From PALSA-894 sp963757565 (GTDB lineage Bacteria > Pseudomonadota > Alphaproteobacteria > Rhizobiales > Xanthobacteraceae): 64,000 bases of DNA. Shown here piece by piece: positions 51,488 through 60,545 of the stretch. The notes beneath the pieces were generated by a model. That model saw only the letters and a program-made list of their open reading frames with translations. It was not told where the DNA came from and made no database searches. Location: the NCBI GenBank assembly GCA_963757565.1, contig CAVWSB010000011.1, positions 434,001 to 498,000 on the forward strand. Reading direction: 5' to 3'. Within the stretch, counting starts at the first letter, position 1; every line of letters starts with the position of its first letter. The position numbers and the translations under genes were made by a program.

Positions 51488-52255
51488 TCGGCCGAGACAG
51501 TCGCGCTGACCTGGTCGCCCGACCAGCCGCTCGTCCGCATGCAGCGACGTGCACAAGAGCGTTCGGCGCGGCTCGAGGTGCTCAAGGGCGTCTCGATCGA
51601 CGTCATGAAGGGCGAGGTGATCTGCATCATCGGCCCGTCCGGCTCGGGCAAGTCGACGCTGCTGCGCTGCGTCAATGCGCTGGTGCCGATCGAACAGGGC
51701 TCGATCCTGGTCGAAGGGCAGGAGGTCAACGATCCAAAGCTCGACAAGCTCGCGCTGCGCCGCAAGGTCGGCATGGTGTTCCAGCAGTACAACCTGTTCC
51801 CGCACAGAACCGCGCTGGAGAACGTCATGATGGCGCCGGTGCATGTGCTCAAGCGCGACACGCAGCAGGTCGAGGCGCAGGCGCGCGCGCTGATCGCCAA
51901 GGTGCGGCTCGCCGGCAAGGAGGACAGCTATCCGGGCGAGCTCTCCGGCGGCCAGCAGCAGCGCATCGCGATCGCGCGCTCGCTCGCGATGAACCCCGAC
52001 GTGATGCTGTTCGACGAGGTGACCGCCGCGCTCGATCCCGAGACCGTGAAGGAGGTGCTGGTCACGATCCGCGAGCTCGCCGAGGACGGCATGACCTGCA
52101 TGATCGTCACGCACGAGATGGGCTTCGCGCGCGAGGTCGCCAACCAGGTCTATTTCACCGATGGCGGCGTGCTGGTCGAGCACGGCCCGCCGAAGGAATT
52201 TTTCGCCAATCCGCGCGATGCGCGCACGAAGCAGTTTCTGGATCAGATTTTGTGA
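51484..52255 (+). CDS. ABC transporter ATP-binding protein, amino-acid type (four +1 frameshifts near the start)
   Basis: About 256 residues: Walker A CIIGPSGSGKSTLLRCVNAL, Q-loop VGMVFQQYNLFPHRTALENV, signature ELSGGQQQRIAIARSLAM, Walker B PDVMLFDEVTAALDPETV, and H-loop MIVTHEMGFAREVANQVYFT, a GlnQ/HisP-type ATPase. From about residue 30 the frame is intact. The N-terminal part needs four one-base removals, at 51493, 51542, 51561 and 51571, to give ETVALTWSPDQPLVRM, SDVHKS, FGA, LEVLKGVSIDV. It overlaps permease 2 by four bases (GTGA). Confidence 0.9.
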
Positions 52256-52257
52256 AT

Positions 52258-52280
52258 CCCTCCCCCAACGACGGGGAGGG
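52258..52280. terminator. hairpin after the ABC transporter genes
   Basis: CCCTCCCC and GGGGAGGG pair around a seven-base loop between the convergent ends of the ATPase gene and a Bug-type binding protein gene, followed by TTGAAG. It resembles a piece of the family C repeat and may end transcription. Confidence 0.5.
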
Positions 52281-52291
52281 TTGAAGCTCAA

Positions 52292-53248
52292 TCACTCCGC
52301 CTTCAGCCCGAGCTGCCGGATCAGTGCACCCCAACGATCGGTCTCGGTCTTGATGTAGGCAGTCAGCTCTTCCGGCGTCGTCGCCATCAATTCGATCGCC
52401 GCAAGGCGGTCGCCCATGTCGGGGAGTGCCATGATGCGCTTCATCTCGGCATTGAGCTTGTCGATGATCGGCTGCGGCGTCCCGGCCGGCGCAAGCAGGC
52501 CATACCATTCGCTCGCCACGACATCGTAGCCCTGTTCCTTGAAGGTCGGAATTTCCGGCACGGAGGGATAGCGCTCCGCCGAGGAAATGCCGATCGCCTT
52601 GATCTGCCCGCCTTTGTACTGCTGCAAGGCTTGCGCGACGGTCGCGAAGCTGAGCGGCAGATGCCCGCCGATCAGGTCTGTCATCGCGGGCGTGCCGCCA
52701 CGATAGACGATGTGCTGCATGTCGAGGCCGGTCAGCACCTTGAGCTGCTCGCCGATGAGGTGCGTCATCTGCCGACACCGCCCGAGCCGAAATTAAGCGC
52801 GACCGACTTCGTCTTGCCAAGTTCGATCAGCGACTTCATGTCGGTCGCCGGAAACGACGGGTGCGTGAACAGAACGACCGGGGTGCGGGCGAGCAACGCG
52901 ATCGGCGCGAAGTCCTTGATGCTGTCGTACGGCAGCTTGGATTGCAGCGCCGGATTGGTGGCGTGCGTGCTGACCGCGACCAGCAGCGTGTAACCATCCG
53001 GCGGCGCGGTCGCGACCGCCTGCGTGCCGATCATGTTGGCGGCGCCCGGCCGGTTCTCGACGATGACCGATCTGCCCCCAATGCTCCGACATGCGCTGCG
53101 CGACCAGCCGTCCCAGCGTGTCCACCGAGCCGCCCGGCGCGAACGGCACGATGATGCGGATCGGCTTGTCGGGATATGTGTCTGCGGACTGCGCGAAGGC
53201 GGGCGATGCGAGCAGCAGCGCAAGCGCCGCAGCGACAAGCGGTTTCAC
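52292..53248 (-). CDS. tripartite tricarboxylate transporter substrate-binding protein, Bug family (two frameshifts)
   Basis: About 319 residues: signal peptide MKPLVAAALALLLASPAFAQ, then YPDKPIRIIVPFAPGGSVDT (Bug hallmark), RSVIVENRPGAANMIGTQAV, APPDGYTLLVAVSTHATNPA, DFAPIALLARTPVVLFTHPS, and IVYRGGTPAMTDLIGGHLPL. Binds a carboxylate in the periplasm. One extra base at about 53076 (HW/GRSVIVENRPG) and one missing near 52768 (GGVG/MTHLIGEQLK). No TctA/TctB membrane genes are adjacent. Confidence 0.87.
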
Positions 53249-53251
53249 CGA

Positions 53252-54245
53252 TCAGCTCCCGCCCAGATCGTGCACCTCGGGGAAGAAGTAATCCTTCCAC
53301 GATTTCGGCGCCTCCTTGAGCGAGCCGACCTTGGCCATGAACGTCGCGAACTTCATTGTGTTCTGCGGCACCATGGTCCAGATCACCTGCGGGCCGGAGA
53401 TCACGCCCGTCACCTTGTCGAGCGGCAATTTCGACTTGCCGTCCTCGATCCAGTATTGGGCGGCCCTCTTGCGATCCTTGTCGACGATCTCGGTCGCTTC
53501 CTTCAGCGCGGCGATGAGCGCCTTGTAGAGCTGCGGGTTCTTGTCGTGGAAGCGCGTCGAAGTCCACGCGACCGTGAAGGTCGCGGGCCCGTCCATCACG
53601 TCGAACGAGTTCAGGATGGTGTGGACGCCGGGCTTCTCGAGCTGTTGCTGCTGGAACGGCGGCACGCCGAACACGCAATTGACCTCGCCCGAACCGGACA
53701 GCAGCGCGATGGTCGAATCCGGTGGCGACATCGATACCGTGAGCGGGTCGAGCTTGGCGATACTCCTTGTCGCCGAACAGTTTCGCGGCCGCCATTTGCA
53801 GCACGACGGCCTGGATCGACACCTTCACGGCCGGCAGCGCGACGCGGTCGGCGTCCTTGAGGTCGGCGATCGACTTGATGTTTTCGCTGCGCGTGTTGAG
53901 GAAGATCGGCTGCGCGGAGAGCGCCGAGATGCCCTTCACCTCGTTCTGCGTGCCCTTGGTGCGATTCCACAGCGTCAGCAGGCCGGGCGTACCGCCCGCC
54001 ACGACATCAACCGAGTCCGAGATCAGCGCATTGTTCATCGCGTCCGGGCCGTTGAAGATCGTCCATTCGATCGTCACGTCCTTCAGGCCGAGCGCGGCGG
54101 CATGTTTCTCCAGGAGCTTCTCATGCTCCATCACGTTGAACTGCAGGTAGCCCATCGAAAACTGACGGGCGATGCGGACCTGCTCAGCGGAGGCAGGTAC
54201 GGATGCTGCCGTGAGCACAGCAGTGAGCAACCCCGCGCCGATCAT
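53252..54245 (-). CDS. ABC transporter substrate-binding protein, NitT/TauT type (one +1 frameshift)
   Basis: About 330 residues: a signal peptide MIGAGLLTAVLTAASVPASA, then EQVRIARQFSMGYLQFNVME, FNGPDAMNNALISDSVDVVA, GGTPGLLTLWNRTKGT, IKSIADLKDADRVALPAVKV, and after the break at 53759 AKLDPLTVSMSPPDSTIALL and GVPPFQQQQLEKPGVHTILN. This is the NMT1/THI5-like sulfonate or pyrimidine-precursor type. A second ATG eight bases upstream with a better ribosome site (GAGGAAAC) would need one more base to be in frame. No permease or ATPase is adjacent. Confidence 0.85.
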
Positions 54246-54338
54246 CGTTTCATGACGTTTCCTCAAGCGCGTTGCCGCGCGTTTTCGTTTGGATAGCGAC
54301 GGAAGGCTAGGGGTTTGCCCAAGGGTGGGCAAGGGCGC

Positions 54339-55848
54339 TCAGCGCGCCGCGAACGTCGGATAAGGCCCGTCAGTCATCGCGTAGCGCGCGAGCACCAGCT
54401 CGCGCACGCGCGAACGCTGCACCTTGCCCTGCAGGCTGCGCGGAATCTGCGCAATCGAAAGGCAGGCGCGCGGATGCTTGTAGCGCGCGAGCCCGGCAGT
54501 CGCGGCCGCGACGGCCTCGCTGTGGTCGGCGCCATCCTTCCGACACCGCGACGATCACCTCGCCCCAATGCGTCGACGGAATGCCGACCACCACAAGTCC
54601 CGGCGGCAATACGCGCTCGATCTCCTCGGGATAGATCTTGTAGCCGCCGGTCTTCATCAGGTCATGCGCGCGCCCCGCAAGGAACAGCCGCCCGCGTTCG
54701 TCGCGGTAGCCGAGGTCGCCGGTTGCGTGGAATTCGCCCTCGGGCAATTCGTGGAAGCCGCTGCCGTCCACATGGCCGATCATCATGTGCGGACTGCGCA
54801 GATGGATTTCGCCATGTTCGCCCGCCGCGCAGAGGCGACCGGCCTCGTCGCGGATGTCGACCTCGACGCCGCGCGCGGGTGTCCCGAGGCACACCGCATC
54901 GAGCGTCACGAGATCGCGGTAATAATCCGCCGCCTCGTCCATTTCGAGCACGGTGATCGGGTTGAACATCTCCGACTTGCCGTACGTGACACGGATCACC
55001 TCGCCGAACAGCGCAGTCGCCGCGCGATAGAGCGCGGGCTGCAGCGTCGCTGTGCCGCAGAAGACGCACCTGATGTCGTCGATGCGCTTGTGCCGCGTGC
55101 CTTCGACCAGTTTTGTCAGCACGGTCGGCGGTGCGAAGATGGCGGTGAGTTCGCCACGCGCGAACAGCTCGTCCACATACGCGACATCGACGCCGGAAAT
55201 CAGTTCCACGGACGCGCCGGTTTCGAACCATGCGGCGCCGAGCAACGCCACGCCGTGCGACCAGGCATTCATCAGCAGCACGCGATCATTTGCGCCGGGG
55301 ACGAAGGGCAGGGCGGAGCGCAGCAACTCGTGCGCGATCCAGCGCCGGTCATGGCGATGCACGATGGCCTTGGGGCGGCCGGTCGTGCCGGACGTCATGA
55401 TGGTCTTGCCCCAGGCGCACGGGTCGAACGGTAGGCTCGCCACGTCGCGAGCGGGCTGCGCCAGAATGTCCTCCAGCACCATCACGTCGAGGCCCAGCGC
55501 TGCGACGCGCGGCAGTTCGCCGCGCTCGACGACGGCTCGCCGCACCTTGAGAATGCCGAGCGCATAGGCAAGGTCGTCCGGGCCCATATTGAGATCGACG
55601 ACGAACTCGGCCGCGCCGCTCGCCATCACACCGTAGCTTGCCACGACCACACCCGGCCCGTTGCGCGCCACGATCGCGATCACCTCGCCGGACGCCGCGC
55701 CCGCCGCGATCACGGCGGCGCGCACCGCGTTGGCCTGCGTGACGAGTTGCGCATAGGTGAGTGTGTTTCCGCGCGACGATACCGCGACGCGCTCGCCGAA
55801 CCGCGCGAACCCTTGCAGCGCCGCACTCCAGGGATTTTCCTCGCTCAT
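54339..55848 (-). CDS. AMP-forming acyl-CoA synthetase/AMP-binding enzyme (one +1 frameshift)
   Basis: About 502 residues: MSEENPWSAALQGFARFGER, the ATP motif TIMTSGTTGRPKAIVHRHD, VTYGKSEMFNPITVLEM, FHATGDLGYRDERGRLFLAG (adenylate-binding Asp/Arg) and AHDLMKTGGYKIYPEEIERV. After the break at 54537 come the C-domain DGADHSEAVAAATAGLARYK and SLQGKVQRSRVRELV with the catalytic Lys. Activates a carboxylic acid to its CoA ester. No neighbour fixes the substrate; an aromatic or short branched acid would fit the cluster. Confidence 0.88.
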
Positions 55849-55936
55849 GGCTGGCATTCTTTGACGCTACCCGCCACATTCGTTAGCGTCTGATCCAACG
55901 CCACGCAAACCGCAAAAGAGCCAAGGGAGCAAAGCC

Positions 55937-56883
55937 ATGGCCGAATTCATCGAGGTCCGCGAGGTCGGCCTGCGCGACGGCATCCAGAGCATCAAGACGG
56001 TGGTGCCGACCGACCTGAAGATCGCCTGGATCAAGGCGGAAGTCGCGGCCGGCGTGCGCGACATCGAGGTGTGCTCGTTCGTGCCGGCGAAGATCCTGCC
56101 GCAATTCGCCGACGCCGAGGAGGTGACGAAGGGCGCGCTGCAGGTGCCGGGGCTCACCGTTGCGGCGCTGATGCCAAACCTGAAAGGTGCCGAACGCGGC
56201 GCCGCGCTCGGCGTGCACCGGCTCGACTACGTCGTGTCGGTGAGCGAGAGCCACAACATGAACAACGTGCGCCGCTCGACCGCGGACTCGCTTGCGGATC
56301 TGCAGCGCATCTCGGATTTCCTGCAGCACTATTCCCGCCGAAAAGCGCCCGCGGCTGCTGTGCGGGCTCGCGACCTCGTTCGGCTGCACGCTGGAAGGCA
56401 ACGTACCGCACGATCGGGTCGTGAAATTCGCCGAAGCCGTCGCGGCGACCGGCGTCGACGAGATCGCGCTCGCCGATACCGTCGGCTTCGCCAATCCGAA
56501 CGCGATCCGCACGCTGTTCAAGCGCGTGCGCGCCGCGATCGGCGACAAGATGCGTGCTCGCGCTGCATCTCCACGATACGCGCGGGCTCGGGATCGCGAA
56601 TGTGTCGGCCGCGATCGATGTCGGCATCCGCCATTTCGATGCCTCGCTGTGCGGGCTCGGCGGCTGCCCGTGGGCGCCCGGCGCGACCGGCAACATCGTC
56701 ACCGAGGATGTCGTGTTCCTCGCCGAGTCGCTCGGCTTCAACACCGGCATCGACCTCGACAGGCTGATCAAGGCACGCGAGATCGTGCAGCAGGCGCTGC
56801 CGAACGAGGCGCTCTACGGGCAGATGGCGAAGGCCGGCCTGCCGAAAGGCTTCGCCTACGCCGACGGCCGCAAGGCGGCATAA
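55937..56883 (+). CDS. hydroxymethylglutaryl-CoA lyase family protein (two +1 frameshifts)
   Basis: About 315 residues: EVREVGLRDGIQSIKTVVPT (metal Asp, catalytic Arg), EVCSFVPAKILPQFADAEEV, VVSVSESHNMNNVRRSTADS, then LATSFGCTLEGNVPHDRVVK, LALHLHDTRGLGIANVSAAI (metal His pair) and CGLGGCPWAPGATGNIVTED with the catalytic Cys. Cleaves HMG-CoA or a similar 3-hydroxy-3-methylacyl-CoA to acetyl-CoA and a keto acid. Extra bases at 56333 and 56553. Followed by a family A repeat and the acyl-CoA dehydrogenase gene. Confidence 0.9.
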
Positions 56884-56893
56884 CAGTTTACTC

Positions 56894-56967
56894 CGCTCAT
56901 GCCCGCGAAAGCGGGAATCCAGGTCCTGGGCAAAGAACTGGGTCCCGGCTTTCGCGGGGGCGAGCGG
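56894..56967. repeat. family A palindromic repeat, copy 4
   Basis: About 74 bp: CGCTCATGCCCGCGAAAGCG at the left and CCGGCTTTCGCGGGGGCGAG at the right, two hairpins. It lies between HMG-CoA lyase and acyl-CoA dehydrogenase genes on the same strand, close to the ribosome site of the latter. Confidence 0.85.
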
Positions 56968-56982
56968 AAGTGGAGGTTGCAA

Positions 56983-58189
56983 GTGAACATCGAAACTCCG
57001 GTCCGTGACGGCGCGCCGGTCTCGTTCGAACTGGGCGAGGACTATCCCGAGCTGCGCGACGCGGTGCGGCGCATCTGCGCGAAATATCCCGGCGAATACT
57101 GGCGCGACCTCGAGGAGCGCTCCGCCTATCCGACCGAGCTGGTCAACGACCTGACCGCCGGCGGCTATCTCGCTGCGCTGATCCCGGAGGAATACGGCGG
57201 CGGCGGCCTGCCGATCCGCGCCGCGGCCGCGATCCTCGAAGAGATCAATATCGCGGGCTGCACCGCGACGCAGTGCCACGCGCAGATGTACATCATGGGC
57301 ACGCTGCTGCGGCACGGCAACGAGGAGCAGAAGAAGCGCTACCTGCCGGGCATCGCGAGCGGCGAACTTGCGCCTGCAGGCGTTCGGCGTCACCGAGCCG
57401 ACCACCGGCTCCGACACGACGAAGCTGAAGACGCGCGCCGTGCGCAAGGGCAACGACGAGTACGTCGTGAACGGCCAGAAGGTCTGGACCTCGCGCGCGC
57501 TGCATTCCGACCTGATGCTGCTGCTCGCGCGCACCACGCCGATCGAGGAGGTGAAGAAGCGCTCCGAAGGGCTCTCGGTGTTCCTCGTCGACATCCGCGA
57601 GTCGCGCGGCAAGGGCATGGACATCCGCCCGCTCAAGGCGATGGTGAACCACAACACCACGGAGGTGTTCTTCGACAATCTCGAAGTGCCGGCCGAAAAC
57701 CTGATCGGCGAGGAGGGCAAGGGCCTCGCGCTACATCATGGACGGCATGAACGCCGAGCGCATCCTCGTTGCCTCGGAGGCGGTCGGCGACGGCCGCTGG
57801 TTCCTCAAGAAGGCGATCGATTACGCGAATTCGCGCGTCGTGTTCGGCCGCATCGATCGGCAAGAACCAGGGCGTGCAGTTTCCGATCGCGCGCGCCTAC
57901 GCGGAGCTCGAGGCCGCCGACATGATGTGCCGCCGGGCGGCCGCGCTGTTCGACGCGCAACGTGCCGTGCGGCGCGGATGCCAACATGGCGAAGCTGCTC
58001 GCGTCGGAAGCCTGCTGGAAGGCCGCCGAGGCCGCGATGCAGACGCACGGCGGCTTTTCCTACGCGAAGGAATACGACATCGAGCGCAAATGGCGCGAGG
58101 TGCGGCTCTATCAGATCGCGCCGATCTCGACCAACCTGGTGCTCGCCTATCTGGGCCAGCACGTGTTGGGGATGGAGCGCTCTTATTGA
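56983..58189 (+). CDS. acyl-CoA dehydrogenase (four +1 frameshifts)
   Basis: About 400 residues joined, GTG start with GGAGG at 56972-56976: FELGEDYPELRDAVRRICAK, LIPEEYGGGGLPIRAAAAIL, then LRLQAFGVTEPTTGSDTTKL (FAD-binding), YVVNGQKVWTSRALHSDLML, VFFDNLEVPAENLIGEEGKG, MDGMNAERILVASEAVGDGR, NQGVQFPIARAYAELEAADM and AAEAAMQTHGGFSYAKEYDI. Oxidises an acyl-CoA with FAD. Extra bases at 57367, 57728, 57852 and 57958. With HMG-CoA lyase it fits a leucine/isovalerate-like or branched side-chain route; no carboxylase is present. Confidence 0.88.
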
Positions 58190-58363
58190 CTCACTTGCGC
58201 GATACCGCCTGACGAGCCGGGGACCAGCCATGGTTGTGGCGGGAATGCCAGGGATCAGGTCGGCGCCGTGGAAGTTCTCCCTTCCAAAGCTGGAACTTTT
58301 GTTCCTATAATTCCCGCAGCCACGGAAATATTCACCACACGTGGCGCAACTGGGAGGAACTGT

Positions 58364-58570
58364 ATGCTGAAAATCGCTCTGTCTGCTCTGTCCGCAGCAG
58401 CACTCATCGTCACCATGGGAGCCGGCGTTGCCGACGCGAAGGCCAAGCACAAGATGGCCAAGAAGAAGGAAATGACCGCAGCCGGCTGCACCGCATCGAC
58501 CGCGATGCGCGACGAGAGCCGCTTCTCGAACTGCTTCCCGATGCAGCAGCAGGCGCCGAAGAAAAAATAG
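58364..58570 (+). CDS. small exported Lys-rich protein
   Basis: 68 residues with a signal peptide (MLKIALSALSAAALIVTMGA, cut at ADA) and a short mature chain with Lys runs and two Cys (AAGCTASTAM; FSNCFPMQQQ). GGGAGGAA sits before the ATG. An imperfect hairpin follows the stop. Function unknown. Confidence 0.65.
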   Translation: MLKIALSALSAAALIVTMGAGVADAKAKHKMAKKKEMTAAGCTASTAMRDESRFSNCFPMQQQAPKKK

Positions 58571-58579
58571 CGCTCTGGT

Positions 58580-58610
58580 CAAGAGTCCCGGTTAACCGCC
58601 GGAACTCTTG
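58580..58610 (+). terminator. imperfect hairpin after the small exported protein gene
   Basis: CAAGAGT (58580-58586) pairs with ACTCTTG (58604-58610), and inside it CCGG pairs with CCGG. There is no immediate T run, so it is only a possible terminator. Confidence 0.4.
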
Positions 58611-58660
58611 GCAGCGCGATAGACGTTCTTTTGTGACCGGCAATTATCGCCGGGCCCGCG

Positions 58661-58882
58661 TCACCGGTCGCACAACTCGAAACGGCCGTAGCCGAGATCG
58701 GTGTAGCACTCGTTGGGTTGCGACCAGCGCGGCCCGCGGTTCTGATACATCGCAACCGGCGCATTCCACATCCGGCCGTAGCCTTCGTGGTGGCGGGCAT
58801 GGTGGCGATAGCTGTGCGCCCCGGCAGCGCCCGGAATGGCAAACGTCGCTGCGATGGCGGCGACGGCGATGATGCGCTTCAT
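58661..58882 (-). CDS. small exported His/Tyr/Arg-rich protein
   Basis: 73 residues with a signal peptide (MKRIIAVAAIAATFAIPGAA, cut at AGA/HS) and a mature part rich in His, Tyr, Arg and Gly (HSYRHHARHHEGYGRM) ending in two Cys (ECYTDLGYGRFELCDR). GGAAGGA lies before the ATG. It converges with the previous small exported protein gene. Function unknown. Confidence 0.65.
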   Translation of the reverse strand: MKRIIAVAAIAATFAIPGAAGAHSYRHHARHHEGYGRMWNAPVAMYQNRGPRWSQPNECYTDLGYGRFELCDR

Positions 58883-59089
58883 AGTCTTGTCCTTCCTGCC
58901 TTGGATCGAGCGTCCAACAACGCCGCAGCCGCGACGCCGTTGCATGAGAGGTTTGTAATCCGTTTCGATGCTGCGGTTTGGACCGGCGCGGTCAATATCC
59001 GGTGATGTTAATGGCCGGCGAGGCTATTGGGAAAATGCCGCAAGTCCCTAGACAGAGCGGCCCTTTCCTAAGTACTTGATTTCTCACGC

Positions 59090-59166
59090 GCGCCCGTAGC
59101 TCAGCTGGATAGAGCATCAGACTTCGAATCTGAGGGTCGGGAGTTCGAATCTCTCCGGGCGCGCCA
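59090..59166 (+). tRNA. tRNA-Arg (anticodon TCG)
   Basis: 77-base cloverleaf: acceptor GCGCCCG/CGGGCGC, discriminator G, encoded CCA, anticodon loop CTTCGAA with TCG at 59124-59126 on a TCAGA/TCTGA stem, T arm with TTCGAAT. It is the sister of the tRNA-Arg(ACG) at 27345, with a compensatory change in the anticodon stem (C-G to T-A). Confidence 0.96.
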
Positions 59167-59188
59167 AATGTCGCGAGGGAGGCTGCGC

Positions 59189-60541
59189 ATGAACATCCAG
59201 AGCCCGTCGCAGCTTGCTGCGTCGCAGCGACCCAGCCAGCCGGCACTCGGTGGGTACATGTCCGGCTTCGGTAACGGATTCGAGACCGAGGCGCTGCCGG
59301 GTGCACTCCCGATCGGGCGCAACTCGCCGCAGCGCTGCGCCTACGGCCTCTACGCCGAGCAGATCAGCGGCTCGCCGTTCACCGCGCCGCGCGCAAGCAA
59401 CGAGCGCACCTGGCTCTATCGCATCCGCCCGACCGTCCATCACTGGGGCACCTTCACCAAGGCGGACATCGGACTGTGGCGCACCGCGCCGGCTGTGGAA
59501 GTGGAAATCCCGATCGCGCCGATGCGCTGGGACCCGATCCCGATCCCGGGCGAGAAACTCTCGTTCCTCGAAGGCATTCGTACGATCACGACGGCGGGCG
59601 ATGCCGGCACGCAGGCCGGTATGGGCGCGCATGTGTATCTCATTACGCGTTCGATGGAGCGTGAGTATTTCTACAACGCGGACGGCGAGATGCTGTTCGT
59701 GCCGCAGCAGGGAAGCCTGCGGCTGTGGACCGAGTTCGGCATCATCGACATCGAGCCGGGCGAGATCGGCGTCATTCCGCGCGGCGTCAAGCTGAGGGTC
59801 GAGCTGCGCGATGGCCCGGCGCGTGGATATCTGTGCGAGAATTACGGCGGCGCGCTCACGCTGCCGGAGCGCGGGCCGATCGGCGCGAACTGTCTGGCGA
59901 ATCCGCGCGACTTCCTCACACCCGTCGCCGCCTACGAGCAGAAGGACGAACCCTCGCGCATGTTCGTGAAATGGGGCGGCGCGCTGTGGGTCACCGAGCT
60001 GGAGCATTCGCCGCTCGATGTTGTGGCCTGGCACGGCAATTACGCGCCGTACAAATACGACCTGCGGCGCTACTCGCCGGTCGGACCCGTGCTGTTCGAT
60101 CACGCCGACCCGTCGATCTTTACCGTACTCACCTCGCCCTCGGAAACGCCGGGCACCGCAAATATCGATTTCGTGATTTTCCCTGATCGCTGGCTCGTCG
60201 CGGAAAACACCTTCCGCCCGCCCTGGTACCACATGAACGTGATGAGTGAGTTCATGGGGCTGATCTACGGGCAGTATGAGGCCAAGCCGAAGGGCTTCGT
60301 GCCGGGCGGCGTGTCGCTGCACAACATGATGTTGCCGCACGGCCCCGACGTCGATGCGTTCGAGGGCGCCAGCAACGCCGAACTCAAGCCGCACCGCCTT
60401 GAGGGCACATTGGCGTTCATGTTCGAGACCCGCTTCCCGCAGCGCGTCACCGCTTATGCGGCTGGGCTCGAGGAACTGCAGCGTGATTATGGCTTCTACG
60501 GCCGGCGTCTCGCGAACCACTTCAACCCGAACAGGCCGTAG
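59189..60541 (+). CDS. hmgA: homogentisate 1,2-dioxygenase
   Basis: Opens the ring of homogentisate to maleylacetoacetate in tyrosine/phenylalanine breakdown. 450 residues: MSGFGNGFETEALPGALPIG, CAYGLYAEQISGSPFTAPRA, WLYRIRPTVHHWGTF, then the Fe site region PPWYHMNVMSEFMGLIYGQY and PGGVSLHNMMLPHGPDVDAF (His/Glu ligands). The start MNIQSPSQLA at 59189 follows GGGAGG. The frame is intact. It directly follows tRNA-Arg and precedes the fumarylacetoacetase gene by four bases. Confidence 0.97.
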   Translation: MNIQSPSQLAASQRPSQPALGGYMSGFGNGFETEALPGALPIGRNSPQRCAYGLYAEQISGSPFTAPRASNERTWLYRIRPTVHHWGTFTKADIGLWRTAPAVEVEIPIAPMRWDPIPIPGEKLSFLEGIRTITTAGDAGTQAGMGAHVYLITRSMEREYFYNADGEMLFVPQQGSLRLWTEFGIIDIEPGEIGVIPRGVKLRVELRDGPARGYLCENYGGALTLPERGPIGANCLANPRDFLTPVAAYEQKDEPSRMFVKWGGALWVTELEHSPLDVVAWHGNYAPYKYDLRRYSPVGPVLFDHADPSIFTVLTSPSETPGTANIDFVIFPDRWLVAENTFRPPWYHMNVMSEFMGLIYGQYEAKPKGFVPGGVSLHNMMLPHGPDVDAFEGASNAELKPHRLEGTLAFMFETRFPQRVTAYAAGLEELQRDYGFYGRRLANHFNPNRP

Positions 60542-60545
60542 GCCC

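Noticed and set aside
50864..52291. A 475-codon frame on the minus strand
   Set aside because: Antisense to permease 2 and the ATPase; Arg/His/Asp-rich shadow.
3188..56967. CRISPR array
   Set aside because: The repeats are single dispersed copies between genes, palindromic, and never in regular tandem with spacers.
36732..58189. Programmed ribosomal frameshifting or recoding as explanation of the breaks
   Set aside because: There are too many sites, no shared slippery sequence or downstream structure, and up to about ten sites in one gene.
27345..59166. Classical integrative island between the two tRNA-Arg genes
   Set aside because: No integrase, relaxase or phage gene is present, and core genes hemE and ppa lie inside.
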